From the NCBI GenBank assembly GCA_965261645.1, contig CBDHDJ010000004.1, positions 1,302,001 to 1,366,000 on the forward strand: 64,000 nt of DNA, read 5' to 3'. Shown in pieces: positions 33,046-42,769 of the stretch (position 1 is the stretch's first letter; each line of letters opens with the position of its first letter). The position numbers and the translations under genes were made by a program. The notes beneath the pieces were generated by a model that saw only the letters and a list, made by a program, of their open reading frames with translations, was not told where the DNA came from and did not search any database. The DNA comes from CBDHDJ01 sp965261645 (GTDB lineage Bacteria; Pseudomonadota; Alphaproteobacteria; SHVV01).

Positions 33046-34937
33046 GTAACGAATGCGAAGAGGCTTTATTCGGCCTCAGTAAGATACAGGAAAAGGCGGT
33101 TGGTTGGGACGATGGAGCAGCCTTGGTTCTGGCTGGACCGGGTGCTGGAAAGACCCGAGTATTGACCAGGCGTGTCGCACGCCTTCTTCAGGATTCGCCA
33201 GATCTTAATTTCAAGGTGTTGGCCCTGACGTTTACAACGAAAGCAGCGGCAGAGATGCGAGAGCGCGTCGACACATATGTGCCCGGTGAGGCGGAAAACC
33301 GAACCTTCATCGGAACATTCCATGCGTTCTGTACACAGACGTTACGCCAACATGTTTCGCACGTGAACGTCCTTCCCGACTTCGGGATTTATGATCAAAA
33401 GCGAGAACGAGAAGCCTTGCTCGGAGACGCTCTCCGGGCAGCGATAGAAGCAGAGCGAGAGTTTTCGGTGGAGGACATTGCTTGGTTGAATGGGATCGAT
33501 GAAATGAAGGCGCGGTTGGTCGTGCCAGAAAAAGTGGGAGAGAAGATTCGCAATCCACATATGCCTCAGGTATATCAGCTCTATGAGAAGGCACTAAAGG
33601 CAGAGAATGCTCTCGACTTCAATGGATTGGTCTTAGAGACGTGTCGGTTATTGGCGAAGATGCCCGCCGTCGCAAAGAGGATTCAGCACACATATCCATA
33701 CTGGATGATTGACGAGTTGCAGGACACATCCCCGGCACAGTACCGGCTCCTGCGCTACATGACGGGAGGCGAGTTCAAGAACGTGTTTGTTGTGGCTGAT
33801 GATGACCAGATTATTTATCAGTGGGCTGGCGCAAGCTATCGGCAAATCGAGCGGTTCCGAGAGGAGTTTCAGCCGGAGCTTATTCAGCTTGTCGAGAACC
33901 ATCGCTGTCCGGCGGAGGTGGTGGAGATTGCGAATCAGCTCGTTGCGTACAACACACAACGGACGCCAGATAAGAAAGAGACGGTGGCGACGCAGGAAGC
34001 GTCATTCGGGACAATATCATTTCATTCCTTTGAGTCGGATATTGAAGAGAGGGAGTTTGTTGCCGACCAAATACTGGCCGCCGGAGAGGATGTGTGGGAA
34101 GAGATAGCGGTCATAGGCAGAACCAGATCGCTTTTGGAACCGGTACTCGGTTGTCTCAGGAAAAGAGGTGTGAATGCAGTACTCGCTCAACGCCGCGACA
34201 ACTTCATTTCCCCACAGTTCGTGTGGCTTCAAGCCTGTCTTGATCAAGCCCTACGGCCAACGAACAGAAGAGTTTTCACAGTTCTCGTAAATTCTGGCAA
34301 CCGAATCGCCGATCTGGATTTTGAACCAGAAATTCTTACTGCCGAAGCAGAAGTATCAGGTCTGAGTTATATTGAACATTGGAGCGTGATTGTGCAGGCA
34401 GCTGGAAACCCTGTCGCTCGAAATTTGGGGAAGCTTGTCGAGCGATTGGCTAACTCGCGCAATGAATGGAGGCAAGTTGTCAAGGACGCGATCCCTTTGT
34501 TGCTCGAAACCGAAACGGTGGCAGAAGGTGGTGTAGGTGATGCGGTGGATGATCAAAAAGCCTGGGATTCGTGTATGAGAGAGATTCGGGCAGAACTCGG
34601 TGTTAATGCCGAGCTATCTGAAGTGGTCCAAGGTTTGGCATTGCGATCCAAAGAGCCGCCCAAAGACCCGAACACTGTCAGTCTCCTCACCGTGCACGGC
34701 TCCAAGGGGTTGCAGTTTCCGACCGTCTATCTGCTGGGCTTGGCGGAGGGTGTTATGCCGTCTTGGCAAAGCCTCAAAAAAGGAGACGCATCACCGGAGA
34801 TGGAAGAGGAGCGCCGTAATTGTTTTGTGGCCATCACTCGCACCGAGAAGCGTCTAATTCTGACAGCTGCCAGAAAATATAGGGGCTGGAGAAAAGAGTA
34901 CTCGCGATTCCGGGGCGAGATGACTATTGCAGATTAA
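33042..34937 (+). CDS. gajB: Gabija protein B: UvrD/PcrA-like helicase
   Basis: A 631-aa SF1A helicase, somewhat longer than the ~500 aa of the best-known GajB. Motifs in order: Walker A LAGPGAGKTRVLTRRV (~residues 30-45); motif Ia ALTFTTKAAAEMRERV; motif II WMIDELQDTSPAQYRLL; motif III VVADDDQIIYQWAGAS; a late motif HGSKGLQFPTVYL; and motif VI FVAITRTEKRLIL. All are intact. In Gabija it works with the OLD nuclease, and the 4-base overlap indicates translational coupling. It is more AT-rich than neighbouring backbone genes. A general repair helicase is the alternative, but the partner gene decides. Confidence 0.88.
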   Translation: MSNECEEALFGLSKIQEKAVGWDDGAALVLAGPGAGKTRVLTRRVARLLQDSPDLNFKVLALTFTTKAAAEMRERVDTYVPGEAENRTFIGTFHAFCTQTLRQHVSHVNVLPDFGIYDQKREREALLGDALRAAIEAEREFSVEDIAWLNGIDEMKARLVVPEKVGEKIRNPHMPQVYQLYEKALKAENALDFNGLVLETCRLLAKMPAVAKRIQHTYPYWMIDELQDTSPAQYRLLRYMTGGEFKNVFVVADDDQIIYQWAGASYRQIERFREEFQPELIQLVENHRCPAEVVEIANQLVAYNTQRTPDKKETVATQEASFGTISFHSFESDIEEREFVADQILAAGEDVWEEIAVIGRTRSLLEPVLGCLRKRGVNAVLAQRRDNFISPQFVWLQACLDQALRPTNRRVFTVLVNSGNRIADLDFEPEILTAEAEVSGLSYIEHWSVIVQAAGNPVARNLGKLVERLANSRNEWRQVVKDAIPLLLETETVAEGGVGDAVDDQKAWDSCMREIRAELGVNAELSEVVQGLALRSKEPPKDPNTVSLLTVHGSKGLQFPTVYLLGLAEGVMPSWQSLKKGDASPEMEEERRNCFVAITRTEKRLILTAARKYRGWRKEYSRFRGEMTIAD

Positions 34938-35474
34938 CAGGGCGGTTGTTCTGGCGAGCGTTGCCAGTTATCAAGACCCGCATGGAGTCGGACGTTGTGT
35001 TCACGGACGTGACGATACGGAGACCGGCGAGCCACGGTCCGATATGGCGCGGAGCGGTCCGACCATTGAGGGGGCGGCTTTGGCCCCACCGTGGAGCCGG
35101 GCGACTCCATTTCGAGCCAGTTCGTCGGGCCTGACGAACCAGAGGTTGGCGGCATCTTCGAACGCGACAACATTGCAGGTGCATTTGGTGGAAAGCGCTC
35201 GACACTATGAAGGTTCCCCGCCTCATTGGCTAAGGTTGCCTTGATGCATGAGTCCTCAAAGCTTCCGCGAAAAAGGGGGTAGCATTTGGGTTTCGCGACT
35301 CCGCCACAATTGAGTGGCGTGGCGCAGCCTTGCCTATGACTCAAGCCGCCGGCCTGCGTGAATACGGGTATTGCCAACTTATGCTGTCTCGTCCTGCAAC
35401 CGCCACACTCCACTCCCTCTAATTCTAAGGCATTGATGTCCTGACTTCAGCAAACAGCATGTTAGGGAAACTTC
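34938..35474. other. 537-base intergenic region after Gabija, nothing recognised
   Basis: I see no supported gene here. Open frames of 60-160 codons occur on both strands but lack consistent ribosome sites and recognisable motifs. Base composition changes gradually from the AT-richer Gabija genes towards GC-richer sequence. It separates Gabija from the SbcCD-like operon. Confidence 0.5.
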
Positions 35475-35597
35475 ATGACCGAGAAGTTTCACCCCGATCT
35501 GAGTCTCGACCTTCTCCGTGAGGATGCGATCAGCAGCCGGATCGATCTAGGCGCGTTGCGGGAACTGGCGCGCAGTGTGATTGGGGGTAATGAATGA
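35475..35597 (+). CDS. 40-codon leader ORF of unknown function
   Basis: A small frame starting at ATG 35475 with AGGGA upstream and ending in TGA at 35597. The sequence is helical and charged (MTEKFHPDLSLDLLREDAI, then GALRELARSVIGGNE). It lies 44 bases before the SbcD-like gene on the same strand. It may be a real small subunit, a remnant of a larger gene, or a leader. No family recognised. Confidence 0.35.
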   Translation: MTEKFHPDLSLDLLREDAISSRIDLGALRELARSVIGGNE

Positions 35598-35641
35598 CGG
35601 TGGCGACTTCCATTTTGTTGATTAATTCGGTCTCAAGTTGA

Positions 35642-36985
35642 ATGGATGAAGCCGCTTCAATTCTCGCTATTGGTGATGTTCACCTGGGCACAGCATGTTC
35701 GGGCATGCCTGATGAAATTTCATCTTGGGGTCTTGATCCTGCAGAACTTTCACCTGCGGCCACTCTCAAGCTGTCAGTTGATTTTGCGATTGAAAAACAT
35801 CTGGATGCGGTGCTGTTCGCCGGTGATGTTGTTGAAAGCACCAACGCCAGGTTCGAAGCGATGCCGCCGCTCGAGGAGAACATCCGACGGCTATTGGACG
35901 CGGGAATTCAGGTAATTGCCGTTGCCGGCAACCACGATGTGGAGGCCCTGCCAAGGCTGGCGGCCCTCATCGACGGTTTTACCTTGTTGGGTGCCGGGGG
36001 GCAGTGGGAAGCAAATCTAATATCGAAGAATCACACTCCGGTTGCCCAGGTAATCGGCTGGTCATTTGGCGAACGGTTTGTCCGCCAAAGTCCGGTTGCG
36101 CAGCTCTTGGCACAACCGGTGAAAACGACATCGCCACTTGTTCCGAAGATTGGTTTGTTGCATGCAGATCTAAACGCGTCCGGGGGGCATTACGCACCGA
36201 TCAGACAGACCGAGCTCGACGATACCGGCTACGATGTCTGGCTTCTGGGCCATATTCATAAGCCCTCCCTCGAAAGTCTTTCGTCATCGACAGACTCCCG
36301 GCCCTCTGGCTATCTCGGTTCCCTTGTCGGGCTCGATCCGTCGGAAACGGGGCCGCATGGCCCGTGGCTTCTGAGAATCTCCAATGATAGTGATCCTCGC
36401 TTGGAACAGGTCGCTCTCGCACCTCTTCGATGGGAGCATGTAACCGTGTCGATCGACGGTCTTGAACATGTCGAGGATGTGCCCGACAGATTGCTGGGCG
36501 AAGCGGAGAGGTTTTTCCGAGAGCTTGGCGAGGCTGGCACCGCACTCCGTGCGCTCGGTCTGCGCGTGCGCCTCACAGGGACAAGCACTCGATACGAGGA
36601 AATCCGACAACGGGTTGCTACCGGCGAATGGAACACCCTGGGGCGTGTTGTTGATGGTACGGCTGTCTTCTTCAATAAGATCATCGACTCGATGGGGTTG
36701 GAACTAGACCTTGCGGAAATTGCAACGGGGGACGATCCGGCGGCTCTTATGGCGCAACGGCTCCTGATACTTCAGCACGATGATCGCGGGTCCAGGACAT
36801 TACTCGAACAGGCACGTTCGGAGTTGAGTGATGTCGCCGGCGGAGATCGTTGGACGCCCGTTGACGATCATCGTAACGCGATGGACCCGCTATCGGACGA
36901 TGCTTTGCGCGACCTTCTCTTTCGGTCCGGGAAAGCAGCCTTGAACGCCATGCTTTCCCAGCACGGTCGGGGCGAGTCATCGTGA
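35642..36985 (+). CDS. SbcD/YhaO-like metallophosphoesterase
   Basis: A 447-aa calcineurin-like nuclease. The metal-binding motifs are in order: GDVHLG (~residues 11-16), FAGDVVE (~residue 60), VAGNHDVE (~residue 100), LLHAD (~residue 170) and LLGHIHKP (~residue 203). The C-terminal ~200 residues form a capping and partner-binding region. It overlaps the ATPase gene by ATGA (36982-36985), the usual arrangement of SbcD with SbcC or YhaO with YhaN. The complex would cut DNA ends or hairpins; whether it serves repair or defence is not clear from sequence. The neighbouring Gabija and Shango operons suggest a defence role. Confidence 0.85.
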   Translation: MDEAASILAIGDVHLGTACSGMPDEISSWGLDPAELSPAATLKLSVDFAIEKHLDAVLFAGDVVESTNARFEAMPPLEENIRRLLDAGIQVIAVAGNHDVEALPRLAALIDGFTLLGAGGQWEANLISKNHTPVAQVIGWSFGERFVRQSPVAQLLAQPVKTTSPLVPKIGLLHADLNASGGHYAPIRQTELDDTGYDVWLLGHIHKPSLESLSSSTDSRPSGYLGSLVGLDPSETGPHGPWLLRISNDSDPRLEQVALAPLRWEHVTVSIDGLEHVEDVPDRLLGEAERFFRELGEAGTALRALGLRVRLTGTSTRYEEIRQRVATGEWNTLGRVVDGTAVFFNKIIDSMGLELDLAEIATGDDPAALMAQRLLILQHDDRGSRTLLEQARSELSDVAGGDRWTPVDDHRNAMDPLSDDALRDLLFRSGKAALNAMLSQHGRGESS

Positions 36986-39900
36986 GACTGAAGCGACTCG
37001 CCATAAACCGGCTGCCCGGCATCAGTAAACCGTTTGAAATCGAAGCGGCAGGGGCAGGTTTCCACGTTGTATTCGGGCCAAACGGGATCGGCAAATCGAG
37101 TATCTGCCGTGCCGTCGAAAGTTTGTACTGGGAAGAGCGTGGCCCGTCGCAGCGAACCTCGGTAAGCGGCGAATTCGATTTGGACGGGGAGGCATGGTGG
37201 GGGCAGCGTGAGGGGGCACACGTGAGGTGGCAACGTGGAGGCGAGGATAGCGTTCCGCCAACACTGCCTCCGTCCCATAACCACCGCTGCTTTTTCCTGC
37301 GTTTGCGGGATCTTATTGATCCTTCTCCCGACGGCACGCAAGACATCGCCTCTGAGATTCGGCGCCAGATGTCGGGCGGGTTTGATCTGGACCGGATTGC
37401 GTCCGACCTGTTCGCTGGGGTGAGCATGCGCCATGGGCGCCGTGAGCGGAACGACTTCAACAAAGCGTTGCAAGATATCCAGAGAGAGGAAGGGAAGCAT
37501 TCGGGCCTTCAGCGTCGCGCGGACCAACTGGAGTCCCTCAAAGAGCAAATCGATGTAGCAGAAACGAGCGCGCGTCGCCTCATATCTGTTGAACGTGCTC
37601 TGGGACTTGCCGATCGCCTCAAGGAACATGCTGGCATCGTGGAAGAGATGGTGGCCCTGCCGGCCGGATTGGCGAAGCAGACCGGCAAAGAGGTCGAGGA
37701 AGTCGGACAGCTTCAGGATCAGGTTGACAAACTTAATGAACGAGCCCGTTCACTGGAAAATCAGTTGAATGAAGCAAGCTCCGTGAAGCGGGCTTCCAGG
37801 CTCTCAGCCCCTCTGGATGCCGCAGAGCTTCCAGCCCAGCGTGAGAGTGCGGCCGAGTTGAGCCGCGTTGAATTAGCACTTCAGGCGGCGAGAACCGATC
37901 ACAGCGCCTGTCGGAGGGAGCTTGCCGCGGCGTTGTCTGCATTGGGTGGTGGTGATGTCAATGATCTGGCGCTGAATCTGGCTGATCATAGGCAACTATT
38001 TGAATTTCTGCGTGCCGGCGAAACCCATAGATCCAGGGCCAGTGCCATCGAAGAAAGATTGCGGCTCCTGGCGAAAATCGGACGGTCCGAAGACGGCCAA
38101 CGCGAACTTGAGCAATTCCGCAACGCGGCTGCGGTTCTGCGTTCCTGGCTACGCGTGCCCGAGCCGGAAACGCTGTCGGACAGGGTAAAAACTCGGTGGC
38201 TCTGGATCTTATTAGGCTTTGCCACGGTTGTTATAGGCGCAGGGCTGACCATACTCGTCGATCCGCGATTTGCATTGCTCACAGCCGCAGGCGCCGGGGT
38301 TGCCTTGCCAGCGTTTGTGTTGAGCAATCGAAGAGCCTCTTCCGGTGAACGAAAAACCGGACAGGCCGCGTTCAAAACGTTTGGCTTCGAAGAACCCGAC
38401 GAATGGGAAATTCAGCCGGTGGAATCACGGCTGCTCAGCCTGGAGGGCGAAACTGCAATTCTCGGGGCAACACTGCAGCGGGCACGCGATCGGGACGTGG
38501 AACGTCAAACCTTAAACAATGAGTTGGAGGGCATGTCCGAAGCAGAAACTGCCCTTGAGGCCAGAAGGCAGAAGCTGAAAGACAGCCTGAAACTCGATGT
38601 GACCATGTTTGATGCGGAACTCGTCGATTTTGCGCGAGCGCTTGACCAATTTCGCGCAGCCCGCAACAAGGTCGAGTGCGCAGCGGGTAAAATGGATGAC
38701 TTAGATGCAAGGAGCACGTCGCTTCTCACGGAATTGGCCGGCATTCTCGAGCGCCATGGCGAACTGTGGCCGAAAGACGCTGCAACGGTCGAGGCACGTC
38801 TCAATAGCCTTGCGGACCGCAATTCGAGGCTAGTCCAAGCAATATCCGACGTACAACGAGCGACCGATCAACTTGAACAGATTTCTACCGATCGAGATGT
38901 GGCCCTTAATTCGATAAAGAAAATATACTTGGAGGCAGCACTCGATGAAGGAGATTTGCACGGCCTCACGGCACTGCTTAACTCATTGCCGCACTATTTC
39001 GACCTAAAGAACGCCGCAACACGTCTTGAAGGTCAGATCGACCTCGATCGTGCCGAGCTTGCCAATGCTGGAGAAGCTGAACTCGCGGAACGCGACAGGT
39101 CGTCGCTTGAACGGCTGCAGGGAGCCCTTTCGCAGCTAGTGGCTAAGATAGCCGAGTTGCGGGACGAGATTGCTGATATCAACGCCCAGGTGAACGAAGC
39201 CAGGAGCGGCAGCGACGTCCAGGATCTCATCGCCGTGCGTGACGAAGCGCGCACGAAGCTGCAGGACCGCCGCGACGAGGCGCTTTTCGCCAAGGCCGGA
39301 AAATTTCTGATTGATGCGGTCGAAGAGGAATATGAACAGAATCAGTTGCCTCGCGTGTTCGAGCGTGCCCGCAACCATTTTTCCGCATTCACGCATCACA
39401 GCCATGAATTACGTTTGGGCAAAGAGGCTACAGCGCCTCGGCTATTCGCTGTCGAGCTACGTAGTGGAGAGGGGCGGGAACTCGATGAACTCTCGGACGG
39501 TACGCGAGGCCAGTTGCTGTTGGCGGCGCGAATAGCGTTCGCGGAGGAAGTGGAGCAAGGAAAAATCCTGCCCTTGTTTCTCGACGAAGCGCTCGATCAG
39601 TGTGACCCCGCGCGTTTCGAAGCGATAGTGCGCAGCCTCGGACAAGTCGCAAACGACCAGGGACGCCAGATATTCTATCTCACCAGCGACCCTCTCGATT
39701 TCGATCGGATCCAGAATGCGCTTATAGAAGAGGATTGCGAAATAGCCACGGCAATCGATCTGGGTTTGATACGCACGAAGGCAGCTAGCGTGAGCGGGCC
39801 GCGTGCGCTCCGAGTCGTTCAAAGGCCAATGGCACCGGCACCCAATGGGTTGTCAGCCGAAGAATATGGTGTGGCTCTTGGCGTGCCGGTCTTTCGGCCC

Positions 39901-40473
39901 GCGTCTGGACACACGGAACAGCATTTTTTCTATGTGCTGTCGGACGATCTGGATGTGCTGCATGACTTTCTAGTGAACGGGGTCGAGCGGGTGGGGCAAT
40001 GGAAAACGGTTTCGGGCACGGCGCTAGCCGATAAATTGGGTTCCCGTTCTATATCTTCGGCGGAGATTGCGGTCCGTGTGGACTTGCTTGAGGTCTTCTG
40101 CGAGTTGTGGAAACAGGGAAGGGGGCGGCCAGCCGATCGCGAAGCTCTCGAGAACAGTGGTGCCTTGAGTGAGCGCTTCCTAGGTGACGTTATCGCGATC
40201 GCCAAAGAGTTGGGTGGTGATCCAGAGCAAATTCTCGCCGCGCTTTGGGCAAATCAAGATCCACGCTTGAAGGGTTTCCGACGTAGTAGCTGCGCCAACC
40301 TTGAAAGATATCTGCGCGAAAACGGTTATATCGACGACTTGCCAGTTCTTGTCGAGGACGAACTACGGCTTCGCGCATTAGCCAGCCCGGCAGCCAACAA
40401 ACTGCCGGAAGGTATTGCAAGAGATCGTTTAGCCCGTTGGTGGACTTGGGCTGCGGGATTATCAGAACTGTGA
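36982..40473 (+). CDS. SbcC/YhaN-like SMC-type ATPase with membrane hairpin and C-terminal extension
   Basis: An 1163-aa protein. The N-terminal ATPase lobe has Walker A FGPNGIGKSS (residues 31-40). Long coiled coils run from ~155 to ~400 and from ~480 to ~790. Between them, at ~405-450, are two hydrophobic segments (LWILLGFATVVIGAGL and LLTAAGAGVALPAFVL), as in YhaN-type proteins, so part may sit in the membrane. The C-terminal lobe has the signature region ELSDGTRGQLLLAAR and Walker B LPLFLDEALDQCDP at ~875. About 230 residues follow beyond the ATPase, including HFFYVLSDDLDVLHDFLV and helical repeats; I do not recognise this part. SbcC and YhaN normally end near the Walker B lobe, so the extension is notable. 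Confidence 0.8.
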   Translation: MRLKRLAINRLPGISKPFEIEAAGAGFHVVFGPNGIGKSSICRAVESLYWEERGPSQRTSVSGEFDLDGEAWWGQREGAHVRWQRGGEDSVPPTLPPSHNHRCFFLRLRDLIDPSPDGTQDIASEIRRQMSGGFDLDRIASDLFAGVSMRHGRRERNDFNKALQDIQREEGKHSGLQRRADQLESLKEQIDVAETSARRLISVERALGLADRLKEHAGIVEEMVALPAGLAKQTGKEVEEVGQLQDQVDKLNERARSLENQLNEASSVKRASRLSAPLDAAELPAQRESAAELSRVELALQAARTDHSACRRELAAALSALGGGDVNDLALNLADHRQLFEFLRAGETHRSRASAIEERLRLLAKIGRSEDGQRELEQFRNAAAVLRSWLRVPEPETLSDRVKTRWLWILLGFATVVIGAGLTILVDPRFALLTAAGAGVALPAFVLSNRRASSGERKTGQAAFKTFGFEEPDEWEIQPVESRLLSLEGETAILGATLQRARDRDVERQTLNNELEGMSEAETALEARRQKLKDSLKLDVTMFDAELVDFARALDQFRAARNKVECAAGKMDDLDARSTSLLTELAGILERHGELWPKDAATVEARLNSLADRNSRLVQAISDVQRATDQLEQISTDRDVALNSIKKIYLEAALDEGDLHGLTALLNSLPHYFDLKNAATRLEGQIDLDRAELANAGEAELAERDRSSLERLQGALSQLVAKIAELRDEIADINAQVNEARSGSDVQDLIAVRDEARTKLQDRRDEALFAKAGKFLIDAVEEEYEQNQLPRVFERARNHFSAFTHHSHELRLGKEATAPRLFAVELRSGEGRELDELSDGTRGQLLLAARIAFAEEVEQGKILPLFLDEALDQCDPARFEAIVRSLGQVANDQGRQIFYLTSDPLDFDRIQNALIEEDCEIATAIDLGLIRTKAASVSGPRALRVVQRPMAPAPNGLSAEEYGVALGVPVFRPASGHTEQHFFYVLSDDLDVLHDFLVNGVERVGQWKTVSGTALADKLGSRSISSAEIAVRVDLLEVFCELWKQGRGRPADREALENSGALSERFLGDVIAIAKELGGDPEQILAALWANQDPRLKGFRRSSCANLERYLRENGYIDDLPVLVEDELRLRALASPAANKLPEGIARDRLARWWTWAAGLSEL

Positions 40474-40675
40474 GCGATGTGGGTCTTATCGTCACCATCG
40501 TGTGCGCCTGCATTCGAAAAGCTCAATAAATCCGGCCATTGCTGTCCGGCCAACTGAACCGCCGGGTCTCTAAAAGCCATGGTTCGTGCGCCTTGGGATC
40601 GAAAGTGGGTGGTGTCGATTCAAATTTGAAAGGTTTGCTTCGCGTCCCCGGCAGACGAGCGTGGACGCATCGCGG

Positions 40676-41644
40676 CTACATGTCCGCTTGCCCCAGAATC
40701 CATCCCTCAATGGTCCTGCGCTCGGAGTCGGTCGGGTCACCGGGTGCGCGGGAGCCGCGCAGCACGTTGACCGTGCCGAACAGACCGACCGCGGCGTCGA
40801 AACGATCTTCGCCACGACTGTCGTCACCGAACCCGTCGGCGACCATAGCCGCAAAGGTATCGGCGAGGTCGATACCGAGGCGAGTCGTAGCACCAGCCAG
40901 GACCGGCGCTTCGCTGCGACGATCTTCCTGCCGTCGCTTGGAGTGTCGCGCTGCGGCGATTCCAAGGCCAAGATGGCCGTAGATTTCTCTGGGATAGGTC
41001 TCGGCTACGACTGTGCCTGGTTGGCCGAGCAGGGTTGCCAGCGGCCCGTCGAACGGCCACAACCGCACTGGCCCATGTCCACGCTTTGGGGTGCGGAGTG
41101 CCGGCGCGATGACGTCGCGCCAGCCGCTGATCGCCGCCTTACCGACCTGGTTGCCGCCTAGTGTCCAGAACAGTACTGCCGCGGCCTGTCTGTCCGGGTG
41201 GCCCCGGTCGCAACGCCGATGCAGCGCGTCGTATGAGTCGAACCCGAGGGTGAGCGGAAGGTCAGCGCGATGGATGCTGCCCTTCGGGCCGTTTCGCGCC
41301 GGATAAAAGGGTCGTGTGAGGTCGATCTCAGAAACCGTTGCAGCCGGGTTGTAGAAATCACGCCAGCGGCCGCGGCCGAACTGCGTCAGCGCAATGCGGA
41401 AATCGTCGATGCCGGCCTTGGCGGCATAAGCGCTCGGCAGACCGATAGGGAAGTCGACACCAAGCAGGGCCGTGCCGCCGGGTCCAGCCTCGGCGAATAG
41501 CGCAGGTAACAGTTCGTCCAGTGCGCCGACCGGGCGCGGCGCCGATGCGGCGTATCGCTGGCCCGCCCGTCGGGCAATGGCGATCTGTCGGCCGGGCGGA
41601 TTGGCGCTCCAATCGGCATGCGCGACGAGTTCAGGCAAGCGCAT
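40676..41644 (-). CDS. DUF429-like protein, predicted RNase H-fold nuclease
   Basis: A 322-aa protein that starts MRLPELVAHADWS, with the first conserved Asp in that strand. Further acidic positions appear in LLGVDFPIGLPSAY, VVAETYPREIYGHLG and EDRFDAAVGLFG. The order of Asp, then D-P-G-P, E-YP and D-AA is typical of DUF429-type predicted nucleases related to RNase H. No partner gene is tightly coupled; it converges with the SbcC-like gene and faces away from the IS21 copy. Function unknown; family assignment is by motif pattern only. Confidence 0.6.
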   Translation of the reverse strand: MRLPELVAHADWSANPPGRQIAIARRAGQRYAASAPRPVGALDELLPALFAEAGPGGTALLGVDFPIGLPSAYAAKAGIDDFRIALTQFGRGRWRDFYNPAATVSEIDLTRPFYPARNGPKGSIHRADLPLTLGFDSYDALHRRCDRGHPDRQAAAVLFWTLGGNQVGKAAISGWRDVIAPALRTPKRGHGPVRLWPFDGPLATLLGQPGTVVAETYPREIYGHLGLGIAAARHSKRRQEDRRSEAPVLAGATTRLGIDLADTFAAMVADGFGDDSRGEDRFDAAVGLFGTVNVLRGSRAPGDPTDSERRTIEGWILGQADM

Positions 41645-41998
41645 GGTCTTTGCTTCAACGCCCTTGGGCGCAAAAAAAGACGATCGCCACGGCGTTGCAG
41701 GCCGCTAGGTTCTCGATGTTCGGCAACTGGCGAGCTGGATGGGTGATACCCCTCAGCAGCTTCAGCAACAATTGGACGGCATGATTACGGTGTTCGATTG
41801 TCAACGGCGGAGCAAAATTAGTCCACCCGGGCGGAGTAAAACTAGTCCACTTAACGTTATGCGGTACGCGGTGTTGGGGGGTTGTCCCGGTAGTCCATAG
41901 GAGGGACCCGCGCTGCTTCGTGTAGCGCTTGCGTTACGCGGAGCGAAGCAGCGTGGGAGGTTCCTGTGGACCCACCGGGTCAACCATTGCACCGGCGG

Positions 41999-42769
41999 TT
42001 AAGCAGGTATTTTGGGGAATTTCCGCCGTTTTTGGCTTTGGTTGAGACGATAGCTCTCGCCGTTCATTTCCAGGATATGGACATGGTGGGTGAGGCGGTC
42101 CAGCAAAGCCCCGGTCAGGCGTTCCGAGCCGAATATCTCCGTCCACTCATCGAACGGCAAGTTGGAGGTCACCAGGATCGAGCCCCGCTCGTAGCGCTGG
42201 CTGAAGACTTCGAACAGCAGCTCGGCGCCGGTCTTCGAGAGCGGCACGAAGCCGAGTTCGTCGATGATCAGAAGGTGATACTTTGCCAGTTGCTTCTGCA
42301 GGCGCAACAGGCGTTTTTCATCCCTGGCCTCCATCAGTTCATGAACCAGGGCAGCGGCCGTGAGGAAGCCGACGGAGAGCCCTTTTTGGCAGGCCGCCAG
42401 ACCGAGACCGAGGGCGATATGGGTCTTGCCGGTTCCGCTGTTGCCGAGCGCGATGATATTCTCACGACGCTCGACGTATTCGCATCGCGCCAACTCCAGA
42501 ACCAGCATCTTGTTGAGCGATGCGATGGCCTTGAAGTCGAAGCTGTCGAGGCTTTTGACGGCGGGGAACCTGGCCTGTCTGATCCGCCGCTCGACCATGC
42601 GGCGCTCACGGTCGATCAGTTCCAACTCGGTCAGACGGACAAGATACCGCACATGGTCGGCGCCCTCGGTGGCGCATTGGCGGGCCAGCTTGTCGTATTC
42701 GCGCAGGAACGTCGGCAGTTTCAGGGTCTTGAGGTGATGGGCCAGCAACACTTGCGGCGTATCGGTCAT
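41999..42769 (-). CDS. istB: IS21 helper ATPase
   Basis: A 256-aa AAA+ ATPase that regulates target choice for the IstA transposase. Walker A is GNSGTGKTHIA (~residue 105) and Walker B is LLIIDELGFVP (~residue 170), followed by VTSNLPFDEW. It starts at ATG 42769, which overlaps the istA TGA at 42766-42768 (ATGA). The longer open frame runs back into istA. Length and motifs are normal, so this gene looks intact. Confidence 0.92.
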   Translation of the reverse strand: MTDTPQVLLAHHLKTLKLPTFLREYDKLARQCATEGADHVRYLVRLTELELIDRERRMVERRIRQARFPAVKSLDSFDFKAIASLNKMLVLELARCEYVERRENIIALGNSGTGKTHIALGLGLAACQKGLSVGFLTAAALVHELMEARDEKRLLRLQKQLAKYHLLIIDELGFVPLSKTGAELLFEVFSQRYERGSILVTSNLPFDEWTEIFGSERLTGALLDRLTHHVHILEMNGESYRLNQSQKRRKFPKIPA

